DNA of 64,000 nucleotides, taken from the NCBI GenBank assembly GCA_037349315.1, contig JBAIAC010000278.1:558001-622000 (forward strand). Direction: 5' to 3'. This document shows, piece by piece, positions 31,505 to 42,009 of this stretch. The DNA comes from Chelydra serpentina (Eukaryota; Chordata; Testudines; Chelydridae). Within the stretch, counting starts at the first letter, position 1. Every line of letters starts with the position of its first letter. The notes under the pieces are model-generated. The model saw only the letters and a program-made list of their open reading frames with translations, searched no databases and had not been told where the DNA came from. The position numbers and the translations under genes were made by a program.

Positions 31505-34500
31505 TCTTCCGCGTTAGCCTGGCAGCGACATGGAGCATAAGAGCCACAGCCTAGGTCAGCGTTGCGCTAGGCAAGTCAATATCAGCTCCCGCCCCCCCCC
31601 GCCCCATATCCCAATATTTTCCTCTGCGGCAGGCAGATCAGACAGAACACGTTTGACCAGGTCACTGATTGGGAGCCAAGTCAGAGCGGGAATGTGGAAG
31701 CAAAGCTCCAGTTCAGGGCGTTACGGGAGCCAGAGCAGTTTGTCCGAGAGGTGGGTGCACCGGGCAAAGAAACACACATGTAAATTCCGCCTCCGCTCTC
31801 TGGATCCGCGACGCCAGGCCAGGAGGAAACGGGGCATTTCGTTTTGCTTTGTACAGCTCACACCCCAGGAAAGCCGCTCCCACCTCTCACTCCATCTGGA
31901 GAGAGTGAATGACTCAACCAGACTCCCATTACGGGCAGGCCCTTACCACACCCCCCGTGACGCCATCTGCACAAGGCTTGGCAGGAGCGGGATCATTACT
32001 GTCAGTCACAGCTGCGCCCGGTCAGGATGAGTCATTCCTGGCTCGGCGTAGGCACGGGTGGGGGAGGGCACCAGGTTCGGAGCCAGCCAATCCTGCTGGC
32101 TGAGCGGCCCAATCGGCTCAGGGAGAGAGAGCCCGGCTGGGCCCTTTAACACGGGAGCGTGACAGCCGAGTGCCAGAGATCAGGGCTGCCCACGGCCCAG
32201 TGAGCAGAACGGCGCCCGGGTTTAGTAAAATGCACACGCGCTTAAGGAGAAACATTAAAATCTTCCCGGAAGCTGCCATTTCCCCTGGGAGCACGGCCCT
32301 CGGGGACTGACATGCTGCCTTTAAATGACACAAAGTGGCCCGACACAGGGCTAGTTACATCTGGGAGCTGGCTAATGAGATGCCGGTGTCTTGAGTTATT
32401 CTAGCGCACTCTGAGTCACTCGTGACGCCCCTCCCTTCGTGTGGGGGTGGTGGCGCTTCCCCAAAAAGATCCCTGCCGAGCCAGGAACTGGGGAGTGAGT
32501 GGGGCCCAGTCACCATTAACGGGCATCTCACACTGGTGGGGGCACGATCGCTGTACACGGAGGTACATGCCTAGCAACGGACACGACCCATTTGTGCCCT
32601 CCATGCGCCTGGAGGACTTGGTACGAAGCTGTGCAGACCCGGCTACGGGGCGACATACCGCAGTGGGTTTGTGCTGCTACTGGAAGAGCACGCCAGGGGA
32701 AAGGAGGGGTCCTTTTCTCTAGGATCCCCCCAGGGCAGGCTTCCCAGAAGTGACTTGTACCCTCAGCAGCACGCTAGAGGACTCTGGATTTGCAGGTACA
32801 GCCAGTCCTGGACAGCCCAGTGCCAGGGAACGGGCTTTGCGATTCTTTGTGGGCATGAAGGCGGAGACCCGCTGGCAGCAAGTCAATCAGGCCCTTTGTG
32901 CCGCTCGACTCAGAGGGCATCTCTCCTCCCAGAAGGGCCAGGCCGCTTCTACCAACAAACGTTCACTTCCCACTCGTCCAGGAAGCGCTAAGCGGACAGG
33001 TTTGCTGCCCGCTCTGGGAGCTCGGGGCTGCTGCTGGAGTCAGAGTTCTTGCTGCAAATCCAGAACTTCAGTGCAGCACCCACAGAGGCAACAGTGTTTG
33101 GAGTTGGCCGGGCAATGCCAAAACCCTGGCACAAGCGTGGTTCTCGGAGCCAGCAGCTGGGAAAAACAAACCACCCCCTGGTTATTTGTTCTGTGCACAA
33201 CAGGCTAGCTTCGGATGCTGCTCAGGACGGCTTCTGCTGTTCCCTCCTTCAATGGTTTGGAACATCCTGCTCGCCTCAAGCGGCACAAGGAAAACCGCCA
33301 GGAACAGCTAGTGAGGGAATTTGTTTAGCTGCAGGGGACAGTGGAATGATCCCCGCAATGCAAACATCTCAACAAGCCAGTCACGCCTTGGGTGTGTGAA
33401 AGGGGGTCCAAGGGCTTTAGAAACTGACACAGGGACAAAGTCAGCAGCCGCTAAGATCTGTTCTACGTTACAGACCTAGATCGCTGTAACTCGGTCACTC
33501 GGGGAGGTGAAAAATCCACACCCCGAGCAACGTCGCTATACTGACCTCCCCCCCGCCCCGTGTAGCCAGCACTAGGTTGGCGGGAGAGCTTCTCCCATTG
33601 CCATAGCTACCGCCTCTTGGTGAGGTGGATTAACTATGCCGACAGGAGATGCAGCGTTTTAGTGTAGACTTGCCCTAAGAGGGAGCCACTTCTGGGGTGG
33701 AAAACAGCGGCGGGGTCACAGCACACAGGAACGCGCACACCGAGGTGAAAGCAACAATATGGAAAACTGGAGCCACCTGGGATCCAGGCAGGCGGAAGGT
33801 AAATCCCGAGGAGGAGCCGAGCCGGATTCATAGATTCCAAGACCAGAAGGGACCACGGATCGTGAGCTCCTGCAGCCCAGCGGCCAGAACGCTGCCCCAC
33901 AGTAACTCCTAGAGCAGAGCTTCTAGAAGATCCAGTCTTGTTGCCTGGACTCACACTCCTGCTCTGGTGAGGAGCGTCAGGGGATGGCTACTGAGCCCAG
34001 GAAGCCAGGCCTCACGGCAAACTAGTCCAGCATGTTTTCCTGTGTAGCCAGCCCAGCAGGTTCTGCATGTGAAAGAGACGGCCCTGGGGCGGTGAGTGCC
34101 CCTTACTGAGTCCGTGGAGGTCTCCCAGCCCCAGACTGAGCGCTGGTACATGCTTTGCAACATGGGTTTGGGCTGCAGACGGGCTGATGCCGAGTGTTCA
34201 GAACGGATCGGACCAAGGTTTGTCCTCTCCAAGGCAAGAGAGGGTGGGAGCCCGCCTCAGGAGCTGATCTGCTCCCGGGCCCAAGAGAGCACCGGGGAAG
34301 ATAAGCAGCGCTTTGGGACCCCACGCTGAAGCAGATATTGAGACCATGTGGTGGGCCAAGTCGCTCTAGGCCAGCGGGTCCCAAAACGTGGGTCAGGACC
34401 CCAAAGTGGGTCACGACTGCATTTTAATGGGGTCACCAGGGGCAGCGTTAGACCTGCTGGGGCCCGGGGCTGAAGCCGAAGCCCGAGGGCTCCCCCCCTC

Positions 34501-37500
34501 GACGTCATGTAGGGATTGTTGCTGTCCGAAGGGGGGCACGGTGCCCTGAAGTTTGAGAAGCCCTGCTCTAGGCGGGGAGAGGACAGAGTCTAGCCTCCGC
34601 TGGGCTGTACATGGAGAGGGAGGATGGAAGTTTCACTCTGTGCCCGTCTCCTCTCCCCACTGCAGACGGGTTAGGCCTGGCCTAACCCACTGGTTTTCTA
34701 CCAGGGTGGGTCTGTCAGTACAACCCCAAGTGGGCGGGGGGCAACCGGCATCGCTTATTTCCTTCAGCGCCAAGCTAACGGCATCCACGCTGCGGGGAGA
34801 AGCAAATCTCGGCCTGGACAGAGGCAGCGCTTAGCTGAGCTGCCCAAAGGAGGAATCGCTTTAGGCCAGTTAGTCTCTAGAAACCCAGCAGTCAATATCC
34901 AGCCGCGGTCAGTGCCGACCAGAAGGGTCGGATACCAGACGACTGCGAGTTGGCAGGAGGGACACAGCACTGAGACCTGGCAGCGTTCCCTCCGGGCCTG
35001 CTCCGATCGGGCAGCTGAACAGGAGAACTCGGGCGGAACGACCTCGCCTGGTTTCCCCTTGGAACGGGAGCAGCCGGTCCCAGATCAGACGCCCAAGTTC
35101 AGGGAGGTTGTTCTGAGCGAACCGACGACGCTTTCAAACAAGTGGCGTGGGTCCCGGACCAGGCCGCCCAGGTTGTATGGAAGCAGCTAACTTCCCTCCC
35201 CTGGCCCCGGAGGCTCTCTCTGGCGAATTCACCCACTGACCGTCGCACAAGGGAGCCGGTGGGGGGTTATATTTGCAGACAGCGGGTGGATAGAAGCAGC
35301 CGTGACCCAGATATTCCCTTCGCTACGAGACACGATCTCCAGCGTCTCTCCTTGACGACGTTCGTAGCAACGCCGTCCTCACGTCTAACCTTACCGCAGC
35401 CGGCGAGCGAGCGCTCCCCTTGCAGACGGGGTGACTGAAGCAGAGGGGACGCGGCAGTGTGGGGAACAGAGCCCGGAGCTCCCCCTCTTATGCCAACAGG
35501 TGCTTTTATCCGAGAGCAGCAGTGCTTATCTAGCTCAGCCCGAAAGGCGTCCCACTGAACACACCAAGGGGCCGGGGGGCTGGAACGGACAAGCTTTGGG
35601 GGGGGTCACAAAGCCCGGAGACCGGATGCATCTGCAGGCTACGCTAGTCGCCCCAAGTCCCAGTCTGAGTCCAGCCCTCCCTGCTAGCCCGGAACAGGTC
35701 CCTGGCCGTAAGTCACCCGCCACGCCAGTGTCAAGCACAATGTTAGCCTGGAGACAGCTTCCTCCTTGGGTGTCTCCTCCAGCAAGGAAGGGAGGAGGAA
35801 TTAGTCATCAGGAGAGGGTGACCCTTGGGGTCCAGCCATCTGCAGGTGGGGGGTGGGGAGACCCCCATTGGGCACAGCTGGTTGTAAACAGCTTGCGGCT
35901 AGCTCCATCCCAGGACTCTCGGGGGTGGGGGAATTATCCACCCGCATCACAGCCAGGAAGAGCCTGGTCTGAAGTCACATTTCCAGTCAGGGCAGAGCTG
36001 GGAGAAGCCTGGCGCTGACTCAGTGCCCTGCTTTAGCAGTTAGACAAAATCGCCTCCTACCCTGGGTCAACTGCTACCGTAGGCCAGGAAACAAGCATCC
36101 CAGCTACTCAGCCATGCTGCAGCCTCGCTGGGACAGACCTGTCCCCCCCCCCGCCCCATGTGCTGTAACTCGGTCCCCCCCACACCCGGCAGTGGATTCT
36201 GCGGCACACTCGGGCCCTGAGGGACGGCGCTGGCAGGGCTATGAAGTGACTCGTTTTTTCCATTCGGTCCTGCAGGCTGGGAAGATCCGGCAGGTTCAGA
36301 GCACGGCTGCAAAGTCTAGGCGAACTGAGCAGATGGGACAAAGCGATAGACCCGCAAGACCCAGATTAAAGTAGGAATGAAACGCCGTTCTCTCCGTCCA
36401 GCAGAGCCGTTAATAGCACGGAGCTTTGCGCCCTTTTCCTAGTTCTCTTTCCAACCAGCTGAGCTGCACAAAGGAAGCCGAGAGAGTCACAGACGTCTCT
36501 CGTTATGGGGGAGCCCGAGTTAGCCAAACAGGGACGAGTTCTGGGTCAACTCCCCCCCCCCCCCCCCACCCCCAAAAGGCCTCCACCCAGAGGCTGCTTT
36601 ATTGCAAAGCACGACGGGATTTTTTTAAATGAACACTGACTGACCTCCTTTGTGGGCAGTCGCTGCTGAGATGCCAGGAATGCACCAGCACCCTCCTCTC
36701 TCCTCCCCAGGATGGGCACCGGGGAGGACACACCTGGAGCAAGCAGCAGCTGCAGGGCAGTGCATTGTACGGAGATCGCCTGCTGCAATCCAGCAGCGCG
36801 GCAGCCGTCACCTTCCGAGGAGTTATGCCGGGAAATCCAGGGCAGCGTTCAAACGAGCGAGTCTGCAGCCTGGTTTGCTCAGTCCACCCTGCAAGTGGCA
36901 GGTTCCCAGAGAAAAAGGTAGAGGAGCAGGGGGGGAAACCAGTTTCCAACCCTCTCCAATGAAGGGATTTCAGAGAGTTCAAGAGCAGCATCGTTTTGCA
37001 TGGTGCGTCAGAGATTAAAGCAACAGAGCTGGGAACAGAATTCAGGTTTCCAGACTCCTAGTCTGGTGCCCTACCCGCTAGCCCAGGCTGCTTCTCGGAC
37101 ATCCGTCAAATCCACAGAACAAGGACCATGTTGCAGGTGGATCTCAGAAGCTCTGATAGTTTCACTGGACGCGGGAGTAGAAGGCAGCAAGGGACAGAGT
37201 AGGGGGTGTGAAATGCGACCACTTGCTGCCTACAGAGGAGTCTTTCCAGGCCCGGGGAGTGGTTCGCTCAGAGGATTAAAGTGATCACATCAACAGGAAA
37301 CACTCAGGGCTGTTCTGGTTACCACTGATAATTGGTTTCTGGTTCCAGTTAAAAGGCAGTAAATTCAGCACATCAGGGAAAGAGGAATTATAAGTATATC
37401 TGAACTCAGTCCCTTTCCTTGTGACTCCTGACCTGTACAATGGGGCAGTTCGAACAGAGCCCGCTCCCCCAACAAGGACAGGAGACGGAGATCTCCTAGG

Positions 37501-40500
37501 ACCACAGCAGCGGTCTTTGCACACCCACCTCGCACGTAGCCTGGGCACGCTGGTGGTGTGCATGCGGCAGGGCAAGCCACATAGTCGGGAGCGAGGGGAC
37601 GGGGAGCCAGCACTCCTGGGTTCCGTCCCCAGCTCTGCGGGGAATCCCACGCTCAAATTCCACAGGGCAGCCTGGCAGACAGTGTCAGTTCACAGGTCAA
37701 GGGTTCCAGCTAACAGCTGCAGACAGCCCTCTGACAGGGCCCGCCTGCGAATCTCTTAGCAGAGCCCTGCTGGAGTCCTGCGACCTCAGATGCCATGGCG
37801 TCGGACCCCTTGGAGTCTGACCATCGCACTGTGGTGCTGTCGGCCATGGCTTCATTGCAGCCCCCTTTCCTTGGACAGACGTTTAAAGTGCCAGAGGCTA
37901 CCCTAGAATCTGGGTCCCCGGACTGGTAACTCTGTGAATTGCTTGTTGGAAACACCGCTCTCCTCTTCCAGAGCCTGACCTTTGGCCCCGCACGCCCAGG
38001 GCAATGGCAGATCACAAGGTTCGAGCTGCCAGGCCTGCCAAGTGGCACGGTGTCATTTTAACCTTTGCCTGGCGAGCGGTGAGGGAACCCCACTACTGCA
38101 ATTCCGGGGGAGGGCTGATTGGTGGGGAGCTGGCAGCATCAAGCAGCACCCGATTAAGGTGAGAAGGCCCACAGGGGAGTCTGACTGGGCGTGATTCAGT
38201 GGGTAGACTCCCACCCAGTCCTCTCATTCATCCCCTCCTACACTCCCCCCAGAGCGTCTCATCCCTCCTCCCAAGGGGCTTCCACACTGCCAGGCCGCCG
38301 GAGGCCCAGCCACGACAAGGCGCACTCCGACCCAAGGAGCTCACCGGCGGAGAGGTCGAGCCCAGATCCCCGTTGTGCAGCCCTGGGAGCTAAATACTGC
38401 CGTTGTCTCACCGCTTTCCAGCTCCTCCGGTGACCGACCTGGCACGCCCCCGAGAACATTCCGCAGGGAAGGTTAGGGTGAGCTATTTGTAGTGCCCAGA
38501 GGCCAATTGGCTCTTACAGCACAATCTAGACAGATATGGGTGGAAAGGGGAAAACAGCCAAGGCACTGAATGGGGAAGTGACTCGCTCAAGGTCATACAG
38601 CAAGTCAGTGGCAAATAGGGTGACCAGACAGCAAGTGTGAAAAATCGGGACAGGGGATGGGGGGTGATAGGAGCCTATATAAGAAAAAGACCGAAAAATC
38701 GGGACTGTCCCTATAAAATCAGGACATCTGGTCACCCTAGTGGCAAATTCAGGGCCCCTGGCTCCCTCCCCAGTGTCCTATTCACTGGGCCAAACTGCAT
38801 CTCCTGAGTATAAACCTGCCCCAGAGGTTAATTTCTAGGAATGACGCAACTATTCAAGGACATGCCTGAGAGGGGGAGGGTAAAGCCGCAAAACTGCGTT
38901 AGCAAAGCAGAACAAATTCAGTCCTCGGAGGTGCTGGGCAGGTCTCTCAGGCCTACAAGTGTTTAGTTGCGCAAGAACAGGTGGAGTTTTTACAAGTGAC
39001 TCGACTGCGGGCCCGGCTTTTTATCTCCCACTCCCACATTCAGTTCGGCATTTAAAAGCCGCCAGCTCCTAATCAGGCCCTACAGGAGCTGTCCGCACAG
39101 AACACGAGCTAATCAGGAATCGGATCCTGAGCAAGCCTGGGCAGAGCAGGGACGCTCCTCTTCTGCCGGTGCCTGAAGTTGTGGGATACGCACGGCGGGG
39201 AGCTAGCAAATCTCATCCAAGTTCTTGCTTTCCCCACCTGTTCCAGGGCAGCCAAAGTATCCCAGGCTTCTACACTGCAGCCTCCTCCATCTTTGAGAGA
39301 GACAGCCCAAAACTACGGCTCCCAGCATGCAATGCAGCCAGGCCACTTGGCTCAAGATGGAGCACTGCAGGACTGGGCCTTCCTTCCAGAGGTCATACCT
39401 GCAATGGGGGTGTGGGTGTGTGGGGGGGAAAAGAGTCTCCTGGCATGATGTTAATGTGGCCCTCAGATGGGTAACGTTTTGGCACCTGTAGCACAGAAAC
39501 TATGAACACACGCCACATCCTAAACACAGCTGGATTCAGGGTGTTTTCCCAGTCACAGCTCCACCCCGATCACGCTTGATAGTCTGTTCTCATGCTCAGC
39601 ATTCGGATATTACATTAACTCGCCCGACACAGACGGAACAGAATTAGGGGCGAGGAAGATGCAATGACTCCTAAGAAGTGCAGGGACACTCCTGTACATT
39701 AACAAAGGTTGAATTTCCCCCCCTCCTTCTGCAACCAACTGAAAACAAAAGCCAAGGAGAGAGAGGATTAGAATAAAGCTGAAGGGTTTACCCCGATCAC
39801 CATAAGCTTGGCTCATTTGGCTTTTGTTTCGAAGACTGAAGAACGTGCTAATTTTAGCCTTCTTGGACTCTGGTCGTCTGCTCTGTTTCCTCTGCTCACT
39901 TGCCTTGCCCTACAGACAAAACTCCCGATCCCACCCCCTGCAGTAGCCAGGCCCCGAACAGCTCCCCGCTCGGCATTCTGGAGCCTGAGCGATTAAACAC
40001 TGCGATGGAGCCAAGTAGAACACCCTCGTAAACACTGGGAGCAAGTCAAAATAATCCCAAAATAAAAGTGCTACTCGATAAACTGCTAAAGTGGATTGTG
40101 ATGAAACTCAACTGGCTGGGAGTCCAAGCCAATCTGGTTGAACGTCCCTTTGACCTGAGGAAGAGCTCCCTGCGGCTCACACGCTGGTCTCTCACCAACA
40201 GAGGTTGGTCCGATAAAAGATATTGCCTCACCCCTCTTGCCCCTCTCCCAGCTACGCGACTGCTAGCCATGATCCGATTTTGCGAGTCCAAGGAACCCCA
40301 GCCACATAGCTGCCGGTTGAGTTTTCTTGCCTTCCTTCCGCTCCCAGAGAAAATGGTGTTACCATTTAGCACTTCTTCCCGGTGCCACCCCCCCCACCCC
40401 GAAAGCTGGGGTGCTAGAAAGGGAACTTGTCCAGCAAGGCGAGGTCGCTCGGCAGTTACCAGGCCTGTGGAGATCAGCTTCCCCCCTACGAACCCTACAT

Positions 40501-41529
40501 CCCGCTGGGGCTGCGCCGCACGCTTCTACGGCCCCTTGGGAAAGCACAGTCTAGCCCTAAGGCAGTGGGGTCTCGAACTTTTGTCCTGGCGACCCCTGTC
40601 CCATCGCAAGCCTCTGAGCGCGACCCCCCCTTATAAATTAAACACACTTTTTAATACATTTAACACCATTATAAATGCTGGCGGCAAAGCGGTTTGGGGT
40701 GGAGGCTGACAGCTCACGACCCCGCATGTAATAACCTCGCAACCGGGTCCAGACCCCCAGTTTGAGAGCCCCCCCCTACGGGTTCAGGCACCCACCCAGC
40801 CCCCAGTCTGAGAACCCCCGCCCTACGGGTTCAGGCACCCACCCACCCACCCCCCAGTCTGAGAACCCCCGCCCTACGGGTTCAGGCACCCACCCACCCC
40901 CCAGTCTGAGAACCCCCGCCCTACGGGTTCAGGCACCCACCCACCCCCCAGTCTGAGAACCCCCGCCCTACGGGTTCTGGTGCCCAGCCTTCGAGGACAC
41001 CCAACTCCCACTCAGCCCTTGTGGAAGTGGGTCAGCCGGGGAGAGTGGCAGGGCCAGTGCCCGGTCCCGGGGGGAAACTGAGGCTCCATGGCCCTTGGCG
41101 CCCCTTAAAGCCAGAGCAGGCGGGGGGAGAGCTCAGCCCTTCGGGGGGCCCCCCAGGGATGGGGGAAGCCGAGCAGCCAGGCCCTGTGCAGCCCCTCCAC
41201 ACACACCCCAGTGGGGGGCAGGTGAGTGGCTGCAGCCTGGGGGGGGGGGGGGGGCTGCAGCCACCACGAGACACCCCCCCTCATGCACGAGGGGGCCGCT
41301 GGGAATTAGGGGTGCTGCCCAACCCCCCCCCCTTTCCAGGGTGCCATTCCCTGGGGGAGAGGCAAAGGCCTGGCACAGCCCCTCCCCCTCCTTGCTGGGG
41401 GAGCTCCCACGCGGGACCCCCCCACACCCACGTGACCACCCACCCCCCGAGCGCGCAGCCCGGGCCCGCTCTCACCTTGGCGCCCAGCAGGCGCGCGGCC
41501 GCCCGGCGGCCGGCGGTCAGTAAGGTCAT
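27455..41529 (-). CDS. CS: CS, mitochondrial citrate synthase
   Basis: Condenses acetyl-CoA with oxaloacetate to citrate, the entry step of the TCA cycle, in the mitochondrial matrix. Eleven exons: 41476-41529, 31411-31461, 30994-31101, 30091-30156, 29874-30005, 29581-29769, 28909-29108, 28299-28428, 28117-28218, 27813-28022, 27455-27625. The product is 470 aa (human 466). Residues 1-31 form a transit peptide ([18 protein letters not shown], then LAARHTSS). The three catalytic residues are present: His305 in GPLHGLANQ, His351 in [10 protein letters not shown] and Asp406 in NVDAHSGV (His274, His320 and Asp375 of mature pig enzyme). The C-terminus ends LVGFKSG, a few residues away from mammals. 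Every junction keeps the frame. The promoter side is a CpG island; the 3' end is convergent with COQ10A. Confidence 0.98.
27813..28022 (-). CDS. CS: CS exon 10 (catalytic His351, Asp406)
   Basis: 210 bp, 70 codons, phase 0-0. Carries [17 protein letters not shown] and [15 protein letters not shown], two of the three catalytic residues. Confidence 0.98.
28117..28218 (-). CDS. CS: CS exon 9
   Basis: 102 bp, 34 codons, [20 protein letters not shown] through WNTLNSGR; acceptor CTCGCAG|GAG and donor CGG|GTGAGT. Confidence 0.97.
28299..28428 (-). CDS. CS: CS exon 8 (catalytic His305)
   Basis: 130 bp; completes the Ser codon split with exon 7, then [16 protein letters not shown] and [10 protein letters not shown]. 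Donor CAG|GTAGGG. Confidence 0.98.
28909..29108 (-). CDS. CS: CS exon 7
   Basis: 200 bp, [20 protein letters not shown] through RLYLTIH, ending with two bases of a split Ser codon. The third-position spelling FIYED replaces mammalian LIYED. Confidence 0.97.
29340..29430 (-). mobile_element. MIR SINE fragment in CS intron 6
   Basis: 'GTAGAGGTGGGCAAACTGAG' and 'GGGAGTCAGCGGCAGAGCCA' are reverse MIR core. Confidence 0.6.
29581..29769 (-). CDS. CS: CS exon 6
   Basis: 189 bp, 63 codons, [20 protein letters not shown] through GISRAKYWE; contains the invariant [15 protein letters not shown] segment. Confidence 0.97.
29874..30005 (-). CDS. CS: CS exon 5
   Basis: 132 bp, 44 codons, [19 protein letters not shown] through TGDIPTQEQ. 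Confidence 0.97.
30091..30156 (-). CDS. CS: CS exon 4
   Basis: 66 bp, 22 codons, [22 protein letters not shown], phase 0-0. Confidence 0.97.
30157..30993 (-). other. CS: CS intron 3
   Basis: 837 bp between exons 4 and 3. No exon, RNA gene or clear repeat recognised. Confidence 0.8.
30994..31101 (-). CDS. CS: CS exon 3
   Basis: 108 bp, 36 codons, [20 protein letters not shown] through GQVTVEM, the start of the mature enzyme. Confidence 0.96.
31411..31461 (-). CDS. CS: CS exon 2
   Basis: 51 bp, 17 codons, [17 protein letters not shown], the transit peptide end and cleavage region. The acceptor TCTGCAG is preceded directly by a (TC)n microsatellite. Confidence 0.95.
31466..31500 (+). repeat. 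(AG)n microsatellite at CS exon 2 acceptor
   Basis: 17.5 uninterrupted AG units on the plus strand, read as (TC)n on the CS sense strand, four bases from the acceptor CAG of exon 2. Confidence 0.95.
33455..33675. mobile_element. Harbinger-like MITE (221 bp, TAA flanks)
   Basis: The right end AGTGTAGACTTGCCC and the weaker left end (GATCTGTTCTACGTT) are partly inverted. TAA occurs at 33452-33454 and 33676-33678, matching the 3-bp duplication of PIF/Harbinger elements. Internal text matches 1555-1745. Confidence 0.6.
33827..33870 (-). mobile_element. CR1 LINE 3' tail remnant
   Basis: 'TTCATAGATTCCAAGACCAG' followed by AAGGGACCAC is the reverse complement of a CR1 tail. Confidence 0.65.
34372..34565. 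mobile_element. hAT-like MITE, CTCAAACT-type ends (194 bp)
   Basis: Left end CAGCGGGTCCCAAAACGT and right end AAGTTTGAGAAGCCCTG are inverted (CAGNGGTTCTCAAACT type). Perfect 8-bp duplications CTCTAGGC lie at 34364-34371 and 34566-34573. Confidence 0.85.
37010..37092 (-). mobile_element. MIR/CORE-SINE fragment
   Basis: 'AGAGCTGGGAACAGAATTCA', 'GACTCCTAGTCTGGTGCCC' and 'TACCCGCTAGCCCAGGCTGC' read as reverse MIR head. Confidence 0.65.
38545..38800 (-). mobile_element. MIR SINE split by a hAT-like MITE
   Basis: Reverse MIR ('GTGACTCGCTCAAGGTCATA', 'CAGCAAGTCAGTGGCAAA') is interrupted at GTGGCAAA by the 38616-38739 element and resumes 'GTGGCAAATTCAGGGCCCC', 'TGGCTCCCTCCCCAGTGTCC'. Confidence 0.75.
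38616..38739 (-). mobile_element. hAT-like MITE, copy 2 (124 bp)
   Basis: TAGGGTGACCAGA at one end and TCTGGTCACCCTA at the other (the second end reads ATCTGGTCACCCTA). Perfect 8-bp duplications GTGGCAAA lie at 38608-38615 and 38740-38747. Inserted opposite to copy 1. Confidence 0.9.
39312..39330 (+). promoter_or_regulatory. ZNF143-like motif in CS intron 1
   Basis: ACTACGGCTCCCAGCATGC matches the ZNF143 consensus, isolated from any recognised promoter. Confidence 0.4.
40563..40773. mobile_element. hAT-like MITE, CTCAAACT-type ends (211 bp)
   Basis: Begins CAGTGGGGTCTCGAACTT and ends AGTTTGAGAGCCCCC. The flanks are CCCTAAGG (40555-40562) and CCCTACGG (40774-40781), an 8-bp duplication with one mismatch. 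The interior has AT-rich text (TTATAAATTAAACACACTTT) and a CCTCGCAACC stretch. Confidence 0.82.
40774..40980 (+). repeat. 47-bp tandem repeat grown from a hAT end
   Basis: About four and a half copies of a unit CCCTACGGGTTCAGGCACCC + ACCCACCCCCCAGTCTGAGA + ACCCCCG. Each unit contains the hAT target duplication (CCCTACGG) and a copy of the right terminus (AGTCTGAGAACCCCC). Confidence 0.85.
41476..41529 (-). CDS. CS: CS exon 1 (coding part)
   Basis: 54 bp, 18 codons, [18 protein letters not shown], ending AAG|GTGAGA. ATG at 41527-41529 has G at -3. Confidence 0.95.
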
Positions 41530-41830
41530 GGCGAGCGGAGGCGGGGTCCGAGCGCGGGGCGGGAGCCGGGAGCTGCAGCCGCCTCGCTCGGGGGGCCTGG
41601 GCCGGCGGCGGGGACCAAGGTTGAAGGAGGCGGCCGAGGAGGGAGCGGCGCCCGGGGGTGGGGGCGGGGGGGAAAGGGGTCCTCGCGAGCGCGGCCGCGA
41701 CAGCGAAAGGGGGTGGAGCGCGATGGCGGCCACGGCCCGCCCGGCGGGGAGGTCATTAACATAGCCACGCCCCCTGGCGGCCGCGGCGCGCTCGGCTATT
41801 GGGCGGGGTGGTGAGATGGGCGGGGCCTAG
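41530..41830 (-). promoter_or_regulatory. CS: CS promoter and CpG island
   Basis: Dense CpG with GC boxes (GGGCGGGGCC at 41819-41828) and an ATTGG (inverted CCAAT) at 41798-41802 upstream of the CS start. No TATA box at a credible distance. Confidence 0.65.
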
Positions 41831-42009
41831 AGGGGGGAAGGGCGAGGGGGGCACGTAATGGGGGAGGGGGGGAGCCTGGGTATAGGTGGCCAGATCGAAT
41901 GCCTGAAAACTCAGTGTAACCCAATGGGATTGCCCCCTCCCCCACCCGGGCTGGGCTGGAGGGTGGAAGGGGCAACATATATTCAGTTCATCCCAGAATG
42001 GGCTGAATC

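Larger units (their letters stand above)
31462..41475 (-). other. CS: CS intron 1 (10 kb)
   Basis: Holds a (GA)n microsatellite, a Harbinger-like MITE (33455-33675), three hAT-like elements (34372-34565, 38616-38739, 40563-40773), MIR fragments, a 47-bp tandem array and a ZNF143-like motif at 39312-39330. No further exon seen. Confidence 0.85.
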
